Source: Hysterangium stoloniferum
Lineage: Eukaryota > Basidiomycota > Agaricomycetes > Hysterangiales > Hysterangiaceae
Direction of reading: 5' to 3'
Length of the DNA: 64,000 nucleotides
Assembly (NCBI GenBank): GCA_015178975.1
Contig: WHVD01000180.1
Coordinates: forward strand, 62,001-126,000
Shown here: piece by piece, positions 63,941-64,000 of the stretch
How the letters are laid out: every line of letters starts with the position of its first letter
How positions within the stretch are numbered: the stretch's first letter is position 1
The notes under the pieces: generated by a model
The model's input: only the letters and a program-made list of their open reading frames with translations
The model's database searches: none
Told to the model about the DNA's origin: nothing
Made by a program: the position numbers and the translations under genes

Positions 63941-64000
63941 GTTAGTGCGTAATTAAACTGTGACGAGCCAGAGAGCTTTTCTTCAACTGCCCCTCGTAGT

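Noticed and set aside
1..64000. tRNA, rRNA or CRISPR features
   Set aside because: No cloverleaf, rRNA core motif or regularly spaced array was recognised. CRISPR is not expected in a fungal nucleus. A dedicated tRNA search was not possible here.

Overview
This is a nuclear window from a filamentous basidiomycete fungus, most likely an Agaricomycete. Genes are split by many 50-75 nt GT-AG introns. The protein families present (VPS74, Zn2Cys6 and GATA regulators, a HyuA-HyuB fusion, a DUF6533 relic, a very large GTPase/vWA protein) are fungal, and several are mainly basidiomycete. No species is assigned.

Region 1 (1-20.6 kb) is transposon territory. It holds a transposase-like gene on the minus strand (0.9-4.7 kb) and a divergent Cys-rich gene (5.4-6.5 kb). 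A decayed MULE-type element (8.1-13.2 kb) carries GCM1-like, ubiquitin-protease-like and PHD segments and is broken by three in-frame stops and a frameshift. Three solo LTRs of one family each keep a perfect 5-bp target duplication (CTAGA, GTTGG, CTATC). A 1.6-kb Tc1/mariner element (DD34E, about 225-bp TIRs, one internal stop) sits inside the third. Further LTR debris with apparent CpG decay fills 16.4-20.2 kb.

Region 2 (20.6-38.4 kb) starts with an intact VPS74/GOLPH3 gene and then becomes gene-poor. It holds a wrecked casein kinase 1 copy, an intact small tautomerase, relics of a DUF6533 membrane protein and a small unrecognised basic protein with a degenerate second copy 2 kb away. Much of the remaining 12 kb shows no gene I can support.

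Region 3 (38.4-64 kb) is ordinary gene-dense euchromatin: a Q-rich GATA factor (-), a hydantoinase/oxoprolinase HyuA-HyuB fusion (-), a divergent giant gene (+), a C2-domain INN1/FIC1-like protein (-), and a Zn2Cys6 factor (+) that runs off the window. Most exons of the two longest genes can be joined in frame with matching splice sites, so both look intact. Two of their introns use GC-AG borders.

The most unusual object is the gene at 50.2-59.3 kb. It joins a dynamin/VLIG-like GTPase core, a long Cys/His-rich zinc-binding section and a C-terminal von Willebrand A domain with an intact MIDAS motif. It is my best candidate for an under-described system. Region 1 is the best record of transposon nesting and decay.
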